Below are positions 35,081 through 43,932 of a stretch of DNA of 64,000 bases, one piece after another; the stretch's first letter is position 1, and each line of letters opens with the position of its first letter. Position numbers and translations under genes: made by a program. The notes beneath the pieces are model-generated. The model had not been told where the DNA came from, did no database searches, and was given only the letters and a program-made list of their open reading frames with translations. Origin of the DNA: RGIG6353 sp964558655 (GTDB taxonomy: Bacteria; Bacillota; Clostridia; Oscillospirales; SIG627); NCBI GenBank assembly GCA_964558655.1, contig CAZLEX010000001.1:62001-126000 (forward strand). Direction: 5' to 3'.

Positions 35081-36217
35081 ATGGCAAAAAAGATTGAAAA
35101 AAAAGCTTTTGAAAAATTAGATCTCGAAAATCTTACGCCGGAAGAAATAGAGAAGAAAAAGGAAGAATCAAGAAATAAAGCAATAGCGGCACTTGGGAAA
35201 AAGTACGGACAGGGCACTGTTATGAAACTCGGTTCGGCCCCCGCAATGGGAGTTGAAGTTATTCCGACAGGATCCCTGTCGCTTGACTTAGCTTTGGGTG
35301 TCGGAGGAATTCCGCGAGGAAGAATTGTAGAAATATACGGCCCGGAAAGTTCCGGAAAAACGACCATTGCTTTGCATATTGCCGCCGAAGCGCAGAAAAT
35401 GGGAGGAACTGCGGCATTTATTGATGCCGAACACGCACTTGATCCTATATATGCAAAAGCCATAGGCGTCAATATTGACGAGCTCCTTGTCTCACAGCCG
35501 GATTACGGAGAACAGGCGTTGGAAGTCGCTGAGGCTCTTGTAAGAACCGATGCCGTCGATGTCATCATTGTCGATTCTGTTGCCGCACTTGTTCCGAAAA
35601 CGGAAATTGACGGCGATATGGGGCAGTCGGCTGTCGGTGCACAGGCAAGGCTTATGTCACAGGCACTTCGCAAACTTGCAGGGGCTATTGCCAAGAGTCG
35701 CTGCGTCATAATATTTATTAATCAGTTGCGTGAAAAGGTCGGTGTTGTATATGGAAATCCCGAAGTTACAACGGGAGGCAAGGCACTTAAATTTTACGCT
35801 TCAGTACGGATTGATGTACGACGCGGACAGCAAATCAAGGAAAAATCCGATGTTATAGGAAATCACACAAAATGTAAAGTTGTTAAAAATAAACTCGCGC
35901 CTCCTTTTAAGACAGCTGAGTTTGATATGATTTACGGTGAAGGAATTTCTTCTGACGGAGAACTTATTGATATAGGAGAGGCACTCGATATTGTTCAAAA
36001 GAGCGGTTCGTGGTACGCTTACGGAGGACTCAGAATAGGTCAGGGCAAGGAAAAAACAAAAGAATATCTCAAGCAAAATCCCGATATTCGCGAGGAAATA
36101 AAGAACAAAATTCTTTCTTGCGGAAAGGATCTTGCCGATAAAATTGCCGCAGGCACCATAAACGGACTTGACGAAGAAGATGACGATGATATTTACGATG
36201 AAGATTTCGGAGAATAA
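35081..36217 (+). CDS. recA: RecA recombinase
   Basis: A 378-aa strand-exchange ATPase. Walker A is GPESSGKTT (about residues 87-95). IDAEHALDPIYAKAIGVNID, the VDSVAALVPKTEIDGDMG loop L1 region, and loop L2 INQLREKVGVVYGNPEVTTGG are typical. The N-terminus is about 20 residues longer than in Escherichia coli and rich in Lys/Glu; the acidic C-terminal tail DEEDDDDIYDEDFGE is normal. It is part of a long operon and followed 2 nt later by recX. I see no SOS box in the 12-nt gap upstream. Confidence 0.98.
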   Translation: MAKKIEKKAFEKLDLENLTPEEIEKKKEESRNKAIAALGKKYGQGTVMKLGSAPAMGVEVIPTGSLSLDLALGVGGIPRGRIVEIYGPESSGKTTIALHIAAEAQKMGGTAAFIDAEHALDPIYAKAIGVNIDELLVSQPDYGEQALEVAEALVRTDAVDVIIVDSVAALVPKTEIDGDMGQSAVGAQARLMSQALRKLAGAIAKSRCVIIFINQLREKVGVVYGNPEVTTGGKALKFYASVRIDVRRGQQIKEKSDVIGNHTKCKVVKNKLAPPFKTAEFDMIYGEGISSDGELIDIGEALDIVQKSGSWYAYGGLRIGQGKEKTKEYLKQNPDIREEIKNKILSCGKDLADKIAAGTINGLDEEDDDDIYDEDFGE

Positions 36218-36219
36218 AA

Positions 36220-36810
36220 TTGATTTTTAAAAGATTTTACAGGAAAGACAGAACAAAAGATGTGGTTATCGTTACCGACGAGGGAGAGTATCCTATATGG
36301 GAAAGAGATTTTGAAAGACTTTTTTCCGGATTAAATCCCGGTGACGATATTGAGGATTGCGAAAAACTTATTCACCTTGCAGTCCGTCGGGAAATTAAGA
36401 AAAGTGCCGTCAGAAAAATATCTGCGGGAAATGTTACGAAGATAGCTTTAGTCGGGAAAATTTGCCGTGAGAAAATGTTCGGCATATATCCCAACCGAAA
36501 CGAAGTTGAGCTGATTGTAGATAAGCTTGCCTCTGCCGGATTTATAAATGACGCCGCCTATGCCGCAAGATATGTGGAAAGATGTTGTGACAAAAACTGG
36601 GGAGAGTTTAAAATACGGGCCTCAATGAGAGAAAAAGGCTTTACATCTGAAGATATAGAAAAAGCGATAGGTGACGCCGATCCCGATTGGGAAAGTATGG
36701 CAAGGGATTTTCTTCGGACTTTGACGGAAGAATTTGAAAGAGAAACTCTTTTTCGGAAACTTCAGGCAAGGGGATTTTCCACCTCAACCATTTTAAATGT
36801 TTTAGACTGA
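36220..36810 (+). CDS. recX: RecA regulator RecX
   Basis: A 196-aa protein made of three-helix repeats typical of RecX (SAGFINDAAYAARYVERCC, WGEFKIRASMREKGFTSEDIEKAI, RKLQARGFSTSTILNVL). RecX binds RecA filaments and curbs them. The start is TTG 36220, with GGAG inside the recA end 7 nt upstream, so translation is coupled to recA. Slightly longer N-terminus than the minimal family; otherwise ordinary. Confidence 0.92.
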   Translation: MIFKRFYRKDRTKDVVIVTDEGEYPIWERDFERLFSGLNPGDDIEDCEKLIHLAVRREIKKSAVRKISAGNVTKIALVGKICREKMFGIYPNRNEVELIVDKLASAGFINDAAYAARYVERCCDKNWGEFKIRASMREKGFTSEDIEKAIGDADPDWESMARDFLRTLTEEFERETLFRKLQARGFSTSTILNVLD

Positions 36811-36823
36811 TACGGAGAACAAT

Positions 36824-38155
36824 ATGGCGATAAAAGTCGGATTTGTGTCACTTGGCTGTCCGAAAAACACCTGTGACACGGAAGTAATGCTGAAAATATT
36901 AATTGATGCGGGTTTTGAAATTGTACCGGAAGATCATATGGCAGATGTAATGATAGTCAATACCTGTGCGTTTATAGAAAGTGCAAAACAGGAGTCTATC
37001 GATTATATTCTTGACCTCGCTTACCTTAAAGAACATCACTCTTTAAAGGGAATAGTGGTCACCGGCTGTCTTGCAACGCGGTATGCCGATGAAATTGAAA
37101 AAAGTCTTCCCGAAGCAGATGTCATTCTTTCGGCAGGAGCTGAAGCTGATATAGCCGAAGCGGTTTTGTCTGCCGCACAGGGCAAGCGTTACAAAAAAGT
37201 TTTGCCTACCGAGTGTCTTTCTCTCGGAGGGGAAAGAGTTGTCACCACTCCGGAATATACCGCATACTTAAAAATTGCCGAAGGCTGTGACAACAGATGT
37301 ACATATTGTGCAATTCCCGATATTCGTGGGCGTTTTCGCTCAAGGAAACTTGACGATATCCTGAAAGAAGCACGGGAACTTTCCGTGATGGGAGTAAAAG
37401 AGCTTTGCCTTGTGGCACAGGACACTACCCGATACGGTGAGGATATATACGGAGAATGGAGTCTCGATAAACTTCTCACGGCACTGTGCGAAGATGAAAA
37501 ATGCCGTTTTGACTGGATAAGAATACTGTACTGTTATCCCGACAAAATAACGGACAGTCTTATTTCAGTCATGAAAAAATACGACTGCATAGCAAAGTAT
37601 ATTGATATGCCGATACAGCATATTAACGACGAAGTGTTAAAAAGAATGAATCGGCACGGCGGACGGCAGGTCATTGAATCGGCGGTAAAAAGACTTCGTG
37701 AAGCGATGCCGAATATCGTTATACGCACAACCGTTATTGTCGGATTTCCCGGAGAAAGTGCGGGAGAGTTCGAAGAACTTTATGACTATGTAAAAAATAC
37801 AAAGTTTGACCGTTTGGGAGCTTTCGCATATTCCAGAGAAGAAAATACTCCGGCGTATTCCATGCCGAAGCAAATTTCAAAGAAAGTAAAAGAAACGAGA
37901 ACGGATCGTATCATGGAGGCACAATACGCTATCCATTCGGAAAAAAACGCACTTCTTGTTTCAAAAGTTTTAAAGGTTCTTTGCGAAGGATATGACGAAG
38001 TGGCTGAAATATATTACGGACGAAGTGAAGCCGACGCACCGGAAATAGACTCAAAAATATATTTTTCTGCAAAGCACCGTGTGCGTGACGGAGAATTTGT
38101 CAATGTCGAGATTACCGAAGCTTCGGATTACGACTTGATAGGAAGAGAAGTATAA
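36824..38155 (+). CDS. rimO: Ribosomal protein S12 methylthiotransferase RimO
   Basis: A 443-aa radical SAM enzyme that methylthiolates an aspartate of S12. An N-terminal UPF0004 domain has SLGCPKNTCDTEVM and two further cluster cysteines. The radical SAM core has CDNRCTYC (C-x3-C-x2-C), and a TRAM domain forms the C-terminus. The RimO subgroup is indicated by SLGCPKN near the N-terminus and AIPDIRGRFRSR after the core motif. It follows recX by 13 nt and precedes pgsA, an arrangement common in Firmicutes. Confidence 0.95.
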   Translation: MAIKVGFVSLGCPKNTCDTEVMLKILIDAGFEIVPEDHMADVMIVNTCAFIESAKQESIDYILDLAYLKEHHSLKGIVVTGCLATRYADEIEKSLPEADVILSAGAEADIAEAVLSAAQGKRYKKVLPTECLSLGGERVVTTPEYTAYLKIAEGCDNRCTYCAIPDIRGRFRSRKLDDILKEARELSVMGVKELCLVAQDTTRYGEDIYGEWSLDKLLTALCEDEKCRFDWIRILYCYPDKITDSLISVMKKYDCIAKYIDMPIQHINDEVLKRMNRHGGRQVIESAVKRLREAMPNIVIRTTVIVGFPGESAGEFEELYDYVKNTKFDRLGAFAYSREENTPAYSMPKQISKKVKETRTDRIMEAQYAIHSEKNALLVSKVLKVLCEGYDEVAEIYYGRSEADAPEIDSKIYFSAKHRVRDGEFVNVEITEASDYDLIGREV

Positions 38156-38184
38156 CATGATTAAAATTTCAAGGAGATAAGAGA

Positions 38185-38763
38185 ATGAAATTAAATCTGC
38201 CGAATAAACTCACACTGTTAAGGCTTTGCCTTGTGCCGATAGTAATGGCATTTATTCTTTTTCCGACGCTTACCGCAAACAGCGTAACGCTTCGGGCAAT
38301 TGTATGTACCGCACTTTTTATTCTGACTGCGATTACCGATTTTATTGACGGGAAAATCGCCCGTAAATACAATCTTATTACGGATTTCGGAAAGTTTATG
38401 GATCCGATAGCCGATAAATTCATGGTTATCGGTACCTTGCTATGCATAACCGCCGTAAACAGCGAACTCAGAGCGTTTATGGTATGGGTAACGGCTATAG
38501 TTATTTTCCGTGAACTTGCCGTAACATCGTTAAGGTTGGTTGTTTCGGGAGAAAAAATTGTAGTTGCGGCAAGTTGGCTCGGAAAGTGCAAGACCATGAC
38601 TCAATCAATCTCCATTTGCGTGTTTTTGCTTGAGCCGATTTTCAGTTCATACACTTCGTGGATTTTTTCTTACATAGGAATGGTGCTGACCGTTGTTTTG
38701 GCACTTTGGTCGGGTGCCGAATATTTCAAAACATATTGGAAATTTATCGATCCCGCAAAATAA
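38185..38763 (+). CDS. pgsA: CDP-diacylglycerol-glycerol-3-phosphate 3-phosphatidyltransferase
   Basis: A 192-aa membrane enzyme that makes phosphatidylglycerol phosphate. The CDP-alcohol phosphotransferase signature is complete: DFIDGKIARKYNLITDFGKF continuing to MDPIADK (D-G-x2-A-R-x8-G-x3-D-x3-D). About five membrane helices. It opens LNLPNKLTLLRLCLVPIVMAF, as in PgsA. It is the last gene of the operon, followed by a strong terminator. Confidence 0.95.
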   Translation: MKLNLPNKLTLLRLCLVPIVMAFILFPTLTANSVTLRAIVCTALFILTAITDFIDGKIARKYNLITDFGKFMDPIADKFMVIGTLLCITAVNSELRAFMVWVTAIVIFRELAVTSLRLVVSGEKIVVAASWLGKCKTMTQSISICVFLLEPIFSSYTSWIFSYIGMVLTVVLALWSGAEYFKTYWKFIDPAK

Positions 38764-38806
38764 TGCCTGTTATGTGTAAAAACAGTTTTTAAAACTTTCG
38801 AAAATA

Positions 38807-38840
38807 AAAAGCACAATTTTCATCGGAAAATTGTGCTTTT
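38807..38840 (+). terminator. Terminator of the recA-pgsA operon
   Basis: Perfect 15-bp arms AAAAGCACAATTTTC (38807-38821) and GAAAATTGTGCTTTT (38826-38840) with a 4-nt loop and following T-rich sequence. From 38841 to 39042 I see no gene or RNA signal. Confidence 0.9.
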
Positions 38841-39042
38841 GTTTATTGTATCAAAAAAATGTTCGAAAAGCGAGGAAAGTTTTTGCTCGGCTTTAATTTT
38901 TGGCAAAATACATCAAAATTTAAACAACCTAACATATTCAGTATATCACACGAAGAGCGAAGAGTCAACGGCTTTTTGAACATTGCTTTAAAAATCTCCC
39001 TATCTCACAAAAAATATTTGTGAAGTTTGCATAAAATGCCTA

Positions 39043-39071
39043 TTGATTTTTAAATAATATTTTGGTAAACT
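39043..39071 (+). promoter_or_regulatory. Sigma-A promoter of the candidate non-coding RNA
   Basis: TTGATT (39043-39048), 17-bp spacer, TAAACT (39066-39071). The predicted start is about 39078, at the beginning of a purine-rich segment. Confidence 0.65.
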
Positions 39072-39077
39072 TTAAGT

Positions 39078-39430
39078 GAAGAAAGGAAAAGGTGAGGCCA
39101 ATGAAAAGTTGACAGATACTCGTTTTAGAACGGCACATCCGAACACGAAAGAATTTTACACGGCGGTGTTATCACGCATGATATAGAGGTAATGAGGAAT
39201 TCGTACAGACGGTGTTCGGCAAAACTTGATAAAACGAGAGGCCTTGAAATCTTCGGAAAAACCGTAGGATAGGGTGCATTGAGAGAAAGGGGTGCGTCTT
39301 AAGAATTGCGGTGACCGAGAGAGTAGGGTAGATAGTGAAAGAGAGGTTTAAGATGAAGACTGATTTCAAGAGTGAACAGAAGTAACCCCCGATTGTGAGT
39401 GTTTTTATACAGTCGGGGGTTATTTCTTTT
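39078..39430 (+). ncRNA. Candidate structured non-coding RNA, about 350 nt, family not identified
   Basis: An untranslated stretch with promoter, terminator and nested helices. GAGGCC (39094-39099) pairs with GGCCTT (39240-39245). CTCGTTTTA (39119-39127) pairs with TAAAACGAG (39230-39238). CCGAACAC (39139-39146) pairs with GTGTTCGG (39212-39219). A hairpin TATCA/TGATA spans 39170-39183. CGTCTTAA (39295-39302) pairs with TTAAGATG (39348-39355). The terminator AACCCCCGA/TCGGGGGTT is at 39084+300 to 39421 (39384-39421), followed by a T-rich tail. Base composition is richer in G and A than the surrounding gaps. No open reading frame with a ribosome site runs through it. Landmarks of tmRNA, RNase P, SRP and 6S RNA are not evident. 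It is free-standing: the flanking genes are a terminated operon and a convergent permease gene. Confidence 0.7.
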
Positions 39431-39512
39431 ACATATACGGGTCATATAAAAAATTCGCGATATACGAAATTGAATCTCCAAATAATTTTATTGTTACATT
39501 CGTACAAAAATA

Positions 39513-39538
39513 GAGGCTTCGGCAATCGCCGAAGCCTC
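39513..39538 (-). terminator. Terminator of the hpt-permease operon
   Basis: Perfect 11-bp GC-rich arms GAGGCTTCGGC (39513-39523) and GCCGAAGCCTC (39528-39538). On the minus strand it is followed by TATTTTTG. Confidence 0.88.
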
Positions 39539-39599
39539 ATTTCATGCTTTTGAGCAATACACACAAACCGAAATCCTGTGTTTTATGCGTCTGATGATA

Positions 39600-40964
39600 T
39601 TAAAGGAATATGTACTTGAGGATAAAGAGTACTGAAAGTACATACATAAGAGGAGAAATGTCGCGGTACTTCTTGCAAGCAAGATTGATAACGACATAAG
39701 AAATAATACCGATCGAAATGCCTTCGGCAATGCTGTAGAAAAGCGGCATAGCGAGAATGCAAAGGTATGCGGGAATTGCCGTAATAAAGTTGTCGTCATC
39801 AAATTTAAGTTTGGTTATGTTCGAGAACATGAGGAAACCGACGATGATAAGTGCGGGAGCTGTTGCAAAAGAAGGAATTGATGTGAAAATCGGTGCAAAC
39901 AGCATGGATACAAGGAATAGGATTGCTGTGGTGATAGAGGTAAGACCTGTTCTTCCGCCACAGGCAACACCTGCTGAAGATTCAACAAAAGTAGTTGTTG
40001 TAGATGTTCCGAATATAGCACCTGCCGAAGTTGCCACCGCATCGGAAAGAAGAGCGGGTTTAATGCCGGGAAGTCTTCCTTTTTCGTCGAGCATATCCGC
40101 TTTCGACGCAACTCCGATGAGCGTGCCGAGTGTATCGAAAATGTCAACAAAGAGGAAAGAGAACATAACAACGAAAAAGTCGAGAATCTTAAATCCTTCG
40201 AAATTAAGGTCGAAACATTTGCCGAAAGTCTGTCCGAGTGCCGAAAAGTCGGTCATTTTGAATGTGGGATAAAGTGAATAGCAACCGAGATCCGCATTGG
40301 GTACATAAAGCCCTGTGAGCTGGCAGATGATGCCGAGTATCCAGGTTATGATGATACCAATGAGAATGGAACCTTTAACTCTCTTGATGTAAAGAATTGC
40401 GGTAATAAGCGTACCGATTATGGCAAGAAGAGCTCCTATGCCGATGCAGTTAAAGTTTTCGGTAAAGTTAACAAGAGAAACTTTGGTGGAAGTGTTAAGC
40501 ACCGAAAGATTTGCGTTCTGAAGTCCGATAAATGCGATAAACAAGCCGATACCGACGGATACCGCATGTTTTAAACTGAGAGGGATTGCATTAAAAATAG
40601 CTTCGCGTACATGAGTGAGAGAAAGGATTATAAAGATGATTCCCTCGACAAAGACGGCAAAAAGAGCCATTTGCCATGAATATCCCATGCCGAGTACAAC
40701 GGTATAGGCAAAATAAGCGTTCAAGCCCATGCCTGCAGAGAGTGCGAAAGGCAGGTTGGCGGTAAGTGCCATCATGGCAGTACCGACAAACGACGCAAGG
40801 CAAGTTGCCAAAAGTACGGCGGTGGGATCCATACCCGCTGCACTTAAAATGTTCGGGTTTACTGCGAGAATATACGCCATTGTCATAAAGGTCGTAATTC
40901 CGGCAACAATTTCCGTTTTCACGGTAGTGTTGTGCTCTTTGAGCTTAAAAAATTTGTTAAGCAT
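39600..40964 (-). CDS. NCS2-family purine permease (AzgA/PbuG-like)
   Basis: A 454-aa integral membrane transporter with about 12-14 helices. The opening FKLKEHNTTVKTEIVAGITTFMTMAYILAVNP is diagnostic for the AzgA-like branch that imports adenine, guanine or hypoxanthine with protons. FVESSAGVACGGRTGLTSIT is the conserved substrate-site helix region. It follows hpt by 5 nt, and together they form a purine salvage operon. I see no purine riboswitch in the leader. Confidence 0.94.
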   Translation of the reverse strand: MLNKFFKLKEHNTTVKTEIVAGITTFMTMAYILAVNPNILSAAGMDPTAVLLATCLASFVGTAMMALTANLPFALSAGMGLNAYFAYTVVLGMGYSWQMALFAVFVEGIIFIILSLTHVREAIFNAIPLSLKHAVSVGIGLFIAFIGLQNANLSVLNTSTKVSLVNFTENFNCIGIGALLAIIGTLITAILYIKRVKGSILIGIIITWILGIICQLTGLYVPNADLGCYSLYPTFKMTDFSALGQTFGKCFDLNFEGFKILDFFVVMFSFLFVDIFDTLGTLIGVASKADMLDEKGRLPGIKPALLSDAVATSAGAIFGTSTTTTFVESSAGVACGGRTGLTSITTAILFLVSMLFAPIFTSIPSFATAPALIIVGFLMFSNITKLKFDDDNFITAIPAYLCILAMPLFYSIAEGISIGIISYVVINLACKKYRDISPLMYVLSVLFILKYIFL

Positions 40965-40969
40965 AAAAG

Positions 40970-41530
40970 TTATACCTCTTTTTCATTATATTCTGCGATG
41001 TAGGGAAGATTGCGGTACTTTTCGGCACAGTCGAGTCCGTAGCCAATCACGAAAAGATCGGGAATGGTGAAAAGCGACAGATCGGCTTTGAAAGGTACCT
41101 GACGGCGTGACGGCTTGTCAAGCAGTGTCACCACATGAAGAGAAAGGGGATTGCGAGCTCTCAAAACCTTTGTGATATCGGTAAGAGTCCTTCCCGAATC
41201 AACGATGTCCTCAACGATTACAACATGATGCCCCGAGATGTCGATGTCGAGATCCATGGTAATATTGACGACGCCTGCCGTTGAGGTGGAATTGTAATAG
41301 CTTTTGGCACACATGAATGCCACTTCGCACGGAACCGTAACGGCACGGCAAATGTCGGACAGAAAGACGAACGAGCCTTTTAAGATTCCGACCAAAAGGA
41401 TCGGGTTCCCGTCGTAAAGCTTGTCGATTTCTTCTCCGGCTTTTTTGACTTCTTTTGCGATTTCTTCTTTTGTGATGATGACTTGCTTGATTTTTTTGTT
41501 AAATGCTTCCATTGTATCGGTATTACTCAA
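40970..41530 (-). CDS. hpt: Hypoxanthine phosphoribosyltransferase
   Basis: A 186-aa enzyme that converts hypoxanthine or guanine and PRPP to IMP or GMP. The PRPP-binding motif is VVIVEDIVDSGRTL (about residues 100-113), and the LVGILKGSFVFLSD and LLDKPSRR segments are typical. I favour TTG 41530, which has GGAGG 7 nt upstream, over ATG 41536, which is only 1 nt from that site. It is the first gene of the salvage operon, with its own promoter at 41563-41591. Confidence 0.95.
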   Translation of the reverse strand: MSNTDTMEAFNKKIKQVIITKEEIAKEVKKAGEEIDKLYDGNPILLVGILKGSFVFLSDICRAVTVPCEVAFMCAKSYYNSTSTAGVVNITMDLDIDISGHHVVIVEDIVDSGRTLTDITKVLRARNPLSLHVVTLLDKPSRRQVPFKADLSLFTIPDLFVIGYGLDCAEKYRNLPYIAEYNEKEV

Positions 41531-41562
41531 AAGCATTCCTCCTTAAAAAATAAACTCACCAT

Positions 41563-41591
41563 ATTTTATCACAGTTTTTGACGAATTTCAA
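41563..41591 (-). promoter_or_regulatory. Sigma-A promoter of hpt
   Basis: TTGAAA (41591-41586), 17-bp spacer, TAAAAT (41568-41563) on the minus strand, about 33 nt before the start codon. Confidence 0.75.
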
Positions 41592-41745
41592 TACTTTTTG
41601 TCATATTAAAGTAATAAATTATTTCAAATATATTCACAAAATTAATATCGCCTTAAAAATCTTTTGGAAATTTGTGAATTATGTAGGTTTGTAACACATC
41701 TATTATAACGCTGCAAATAATATACAATATTTAAATTTTAATATA

Positions 41746-41774
41746 TTGACAACAACAAAATATAATGATAAAAT
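41746..41774 (+). promoter_or_regulatory. Sigma-A promoter of dapA-dapB
   Basis: TTGACA (41746-41751), 17-bp spacer, TAAAAT (41769-41774). The 110-nt leader that follows contains one weak hairpin (GAAACAGAAT with ATTTTGTTTC) and no lysine riboswitch landmarks. The rest of the 358-nt hpt-dapA gap shows nothing else. Confidence 0.8.
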
Positions 41775-41888
41775 AATACCGTGTTAATTTCAGGTATGAA
41801 ACAGAATTTCACAATTGAGATTTTGTTTCTAAAAATGCTTTTTTACATATACTGTTAGTGAAATAATTTATTTATGAAAGGAAAAAAT

Positions 41889-42770
41889 ATGAAAAAAACA
41901 TTGTTTACAGGTGCCGCAACCGCACTTGTTACACCTTTTAAAGATGACGGTTCAATTGATTTTGATACATTCGGAAAATTTATCGAATATCAAATAGATG
42001 GCGGAATTGACGCAGTTGTCGTATGCGGAACAACAGGCGAAGGATCGACTTTGTCGGACGAGGAGCACAAGAAACTTATACGCTATTGTGTAAAAAAAGT
42101 TGACGGAAAAGTTCCGGTTATTGCCGGAACGGGAAGTAACGACACAAATTACGGAATTCAGCTGTCAAAATTTGCCGAAAGCGAAGGCGTTGACGGTTTG
42201 CTTGTTATAACGCCGTATTATAACAAAACGACTCAAAAAGGGCTCATTCGTCATTTTAATATGATAGCCGACAGTGTGAATGTACCGTGTATCCTTTACA
42301 ATGTTCCGTCAAGAACGGGAGTCAATATTCAGCCGAATACATATTACGAACTTTCAAAGCATGAAAACATAATTGCTTTTAAGGAAGCTAACGGAAATAT
42401 TGCAGATATAACAAAAACGATGAGTTTGGTGGGAGATAATCTTACGCTTTATTCCGGAGACGATGATCAAATAGTGCCTCTTCTTTCGGTAGGAGGAAAG
42501 GGTGTTATATCCGTTCTTTCCAACATTTTTCCCGGAGAAGTTCACAGACTTTGCAAAGCGTTTTTTGAGGGCAATCTCGAAGAAAGCCGAAATATACAGT
42601 TTAAGTATCTCGATTTGATAAACGCACTCTTTTGCGAAGTTAATCCTATTCCCGTAAAAACGGCTCTCGGATATTTGGGTATTTGTTCGGATCGTATGCG
42701 TATGCCTCTGGTTGAAATGGATCCCGCAAACCGTGAAAAACTTATATCTGCACTTGAGGCGGTAAGATAA
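41889..42770 (+). CDS. dapA: 4-hydroxy-tetrahydrodipicolinate synthase
   Basis: A 293-aa TIM-barrel lyase that condenses pyruvate with aspartate semialdehyde, the entry to lysine and diaminopimelate. VVCGTTGEGSTLSDEE holds the catalytic Thr pair, LYNVPSRTGVNI the catalytic Tyr and Arg, and FKEANGNI the Schiff-base Lys. The start is ATG 41889 behind AAAGGA. dapB follows 29 nt later. Regulation by lysine feedback at the protein level is usual but cannot be judged here. Confidence 0.96.
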   Translation: MKKTLFTGAATALVTPFKDDGSIDFDTFGKFIEYQIDGGIDAVVVCGTTGEGSTLSDEEHKKLIRYCVKKVDGKVPVIAGTGSNDTNYGIQLSKFAESEGVDGLLVITPYYNKTTQKGLIRHFNMIADSVNVPCILYNVPSRTGVNIQPNTYYELSKHENIIAFKEANGNIADITKTMSLVGDNLTLYSGDDDQIVPLLSVGGKGVISVLSNIFPGEVHRLCKAFFEGNLEESRNIQFKYLDLINALFCEVNPIPVKTALGYLGICSDRMRMPLVEMDPANREKLISALEAVR

Positions 42771-42799
42771 CAATATTTTGAAAAAGAGGGACTTGTAAA

Positions 42800-43561
42800 A
42801 TGACCGAGATTATTCTTACGGGCTGTAACGGAAAAATGGGAAAAGCCATTGCCGAAACTGTCAGGAATTCCGATGCCTTTTCCATTGAGGCAGGGGTAGA
42901 TATAAATAACGATTCCGCACCTGATTTTCATGTTTATACTGATATAAACGGAATTGAAGAACCGAAGGGTGTTATTGTTGATTTTTCTCATCATTCTCAG
43001 ACGCCTCAGATTCTTGATTTTGCCGTAAAAAATTCTTTGCCTGTCGTTGTGGCGACGACAGGTCATACTTTGGAAGAAAAAGAACAGATTGAGAAAGCTG
43101 CGTCTTCTGTTCCGATATTCAAAACCGCAAATATGTCCATCGGAATAAATCTTTTGATAGAGCTCGCAAAAAAGGCCGCTGAGCTTTTGCAAGACGATTT
43201 TGATATTGAAATTATAGAAAAACATCACAATCAAAAAATAGATGCACCTTCCGGTACGGCATTGCTTATAGCCGACGCACTGAAAGATACTTTAAAATGT
43301 GATCCGGAGTATGTTTATGACCGACACTTGAGAAGGGAAAAGCGTCCTCACACAGAGATCGGTATTCATACCGTCCGTGCGGGTACCATTGTCGGTGAAC
43401 ATGAGGTCATATTTGCCGGCCCCGACGAGATAGTCAGTATATCTCACAGGGCTGATTCCAGGCGTGTATTTGTTAAAGGAGCTCTTAACGCTGCTGAGTA
43501 TATAAAGGATAAATCTCCGGGAATGTATGATATGCCGATGTTACTCGCTGAAAAACTTTAA
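42800..43561 (+). CDS. dapB: 4-hydroxy-tetrahydrodipicolinate reductase
   Basis: A 253-aa NAD(P)H-dependent reductase. The N-terminal Rossmann opening is ILTGCNGKMGKAIAE, VVATTGHT is the conserved loop, and EKHHNQKIDAPSGTAL is the catalytic signature with the His pair and the Lys. It completes the two-gene operon with dapA. Its product feeds the diaminopimelate dehydrogenase encoded at 50864-51847. Confidence 0.96.
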   Translation: MTEIILTGCNGKMGKAIAETVRNSDAFSIEAGVDINNDSAPDFHVYTDINGIEEPKGVIVDFSHHSQTPQILDFAVKNSLPVVVATTGHTLEEKEQIEKAASSVPIFKTANMSIGINLLIELAKKAAELLQDDFDIEIIEKHHNQKIDAPSGTALLIADALKDTLKCDPEYVYDRHLRREKRPHTEIGIHTVRAGTIVGEHEVIFAGPDEIVSISHRADSRRVFVKGALNAAEYIKDKSPGMYDMPMLLAEKL

Positions 43562-43590
43562 TATTTATTACAGTCAATTATTTATTTTAT

Positions 43591-43622
43591 AAAAGCACAG
43601 CCGAAAAATCGGTTGTGCTTTT
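43591..43622 (+). terminator. Terminator of dapA-dapB
   Basis: Arms AAAAGCACAGCCGA (43591-43604) and TCGGTTGTGCTTTT (43609-43622), with one G-U pair, ending in T residues. Confidence 0.88.
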
Positions 43623-43709
43623 AATTCATTAAAGTTTTTATTTTTTTTAAATCTGTCACCCATCATCGACAAACTTACAAAAATCTCGTTTTTTGAAAAT
43701 GAAAATGTA

Positions 43710-43738
43710 TTGATTTTGGAAAATGAATGTGATATAAT
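43710..43738 (+). promoter_or_regulatory. Sigma-A promoter of the minD-like/hisS/aspS operon
   Basis: TTGATT (43710-43715), 17-bp spacer, TATAAT (43733-43738). It is followed by a long leader before the GTG start at 43933. Confidence 0.78.
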
Positions 43739-43744
43739 AATTTC

Positions 43745-43932
43745 GAACCGAATGTAATGCAATTCCTTTGAGTGTTTGTGTACTTGAAAATTCGGCAAAC
43801 TTCGTTTGAGAATATTGTATCGCTAAATCGCATTGCGAGAACGGTTTTACCGTTTTAAATGGCTTAGTTTTGGGCTTACGGTATGATAAAATGATATATG
43901 TACAGCGGCGAGAACGGGTGAGGTGACAGGCA
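43745..43932 (+). other. Long untranslated leader of the minD-like operon
   Basis: About 188 nt separate the promoter from the first start codon. It contains a short AACGGT/ACCGTT hairpin (about 43850) followed by TTTTAAA, which could be a weak attenuator, and AGGTG just before the GTG. No T-box sequence (TGGNACCGCG) is present, so I cannot call a T-box even though tRNA synthetase genes lie downstream. Confidence 0.4.

Noticed and set aside
39078..39430. tmRNA or RNase P RNA, because the length is about 350 nt
   Set aside because: No tRNA-like ends, no TTCGA arm and no encoded tag for tmRNA; no GAGGAAAGTCC-type core for RNase P. A lone ACAGAA near the 3' end is not enough.
39172..39481. Small minus-strand open frames across the candidate RNA
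   Set aside because: They lack ribosome sites and run antisense through paired helices and the terminator; the plus-strand RNA explains the region better.
41775..41888. Lysine riboswitch before dapA
   Set aside because: The leader is only about 110 nt with one weak hairpin; the lysine riboswitch is larger and its conserved core is not visible.
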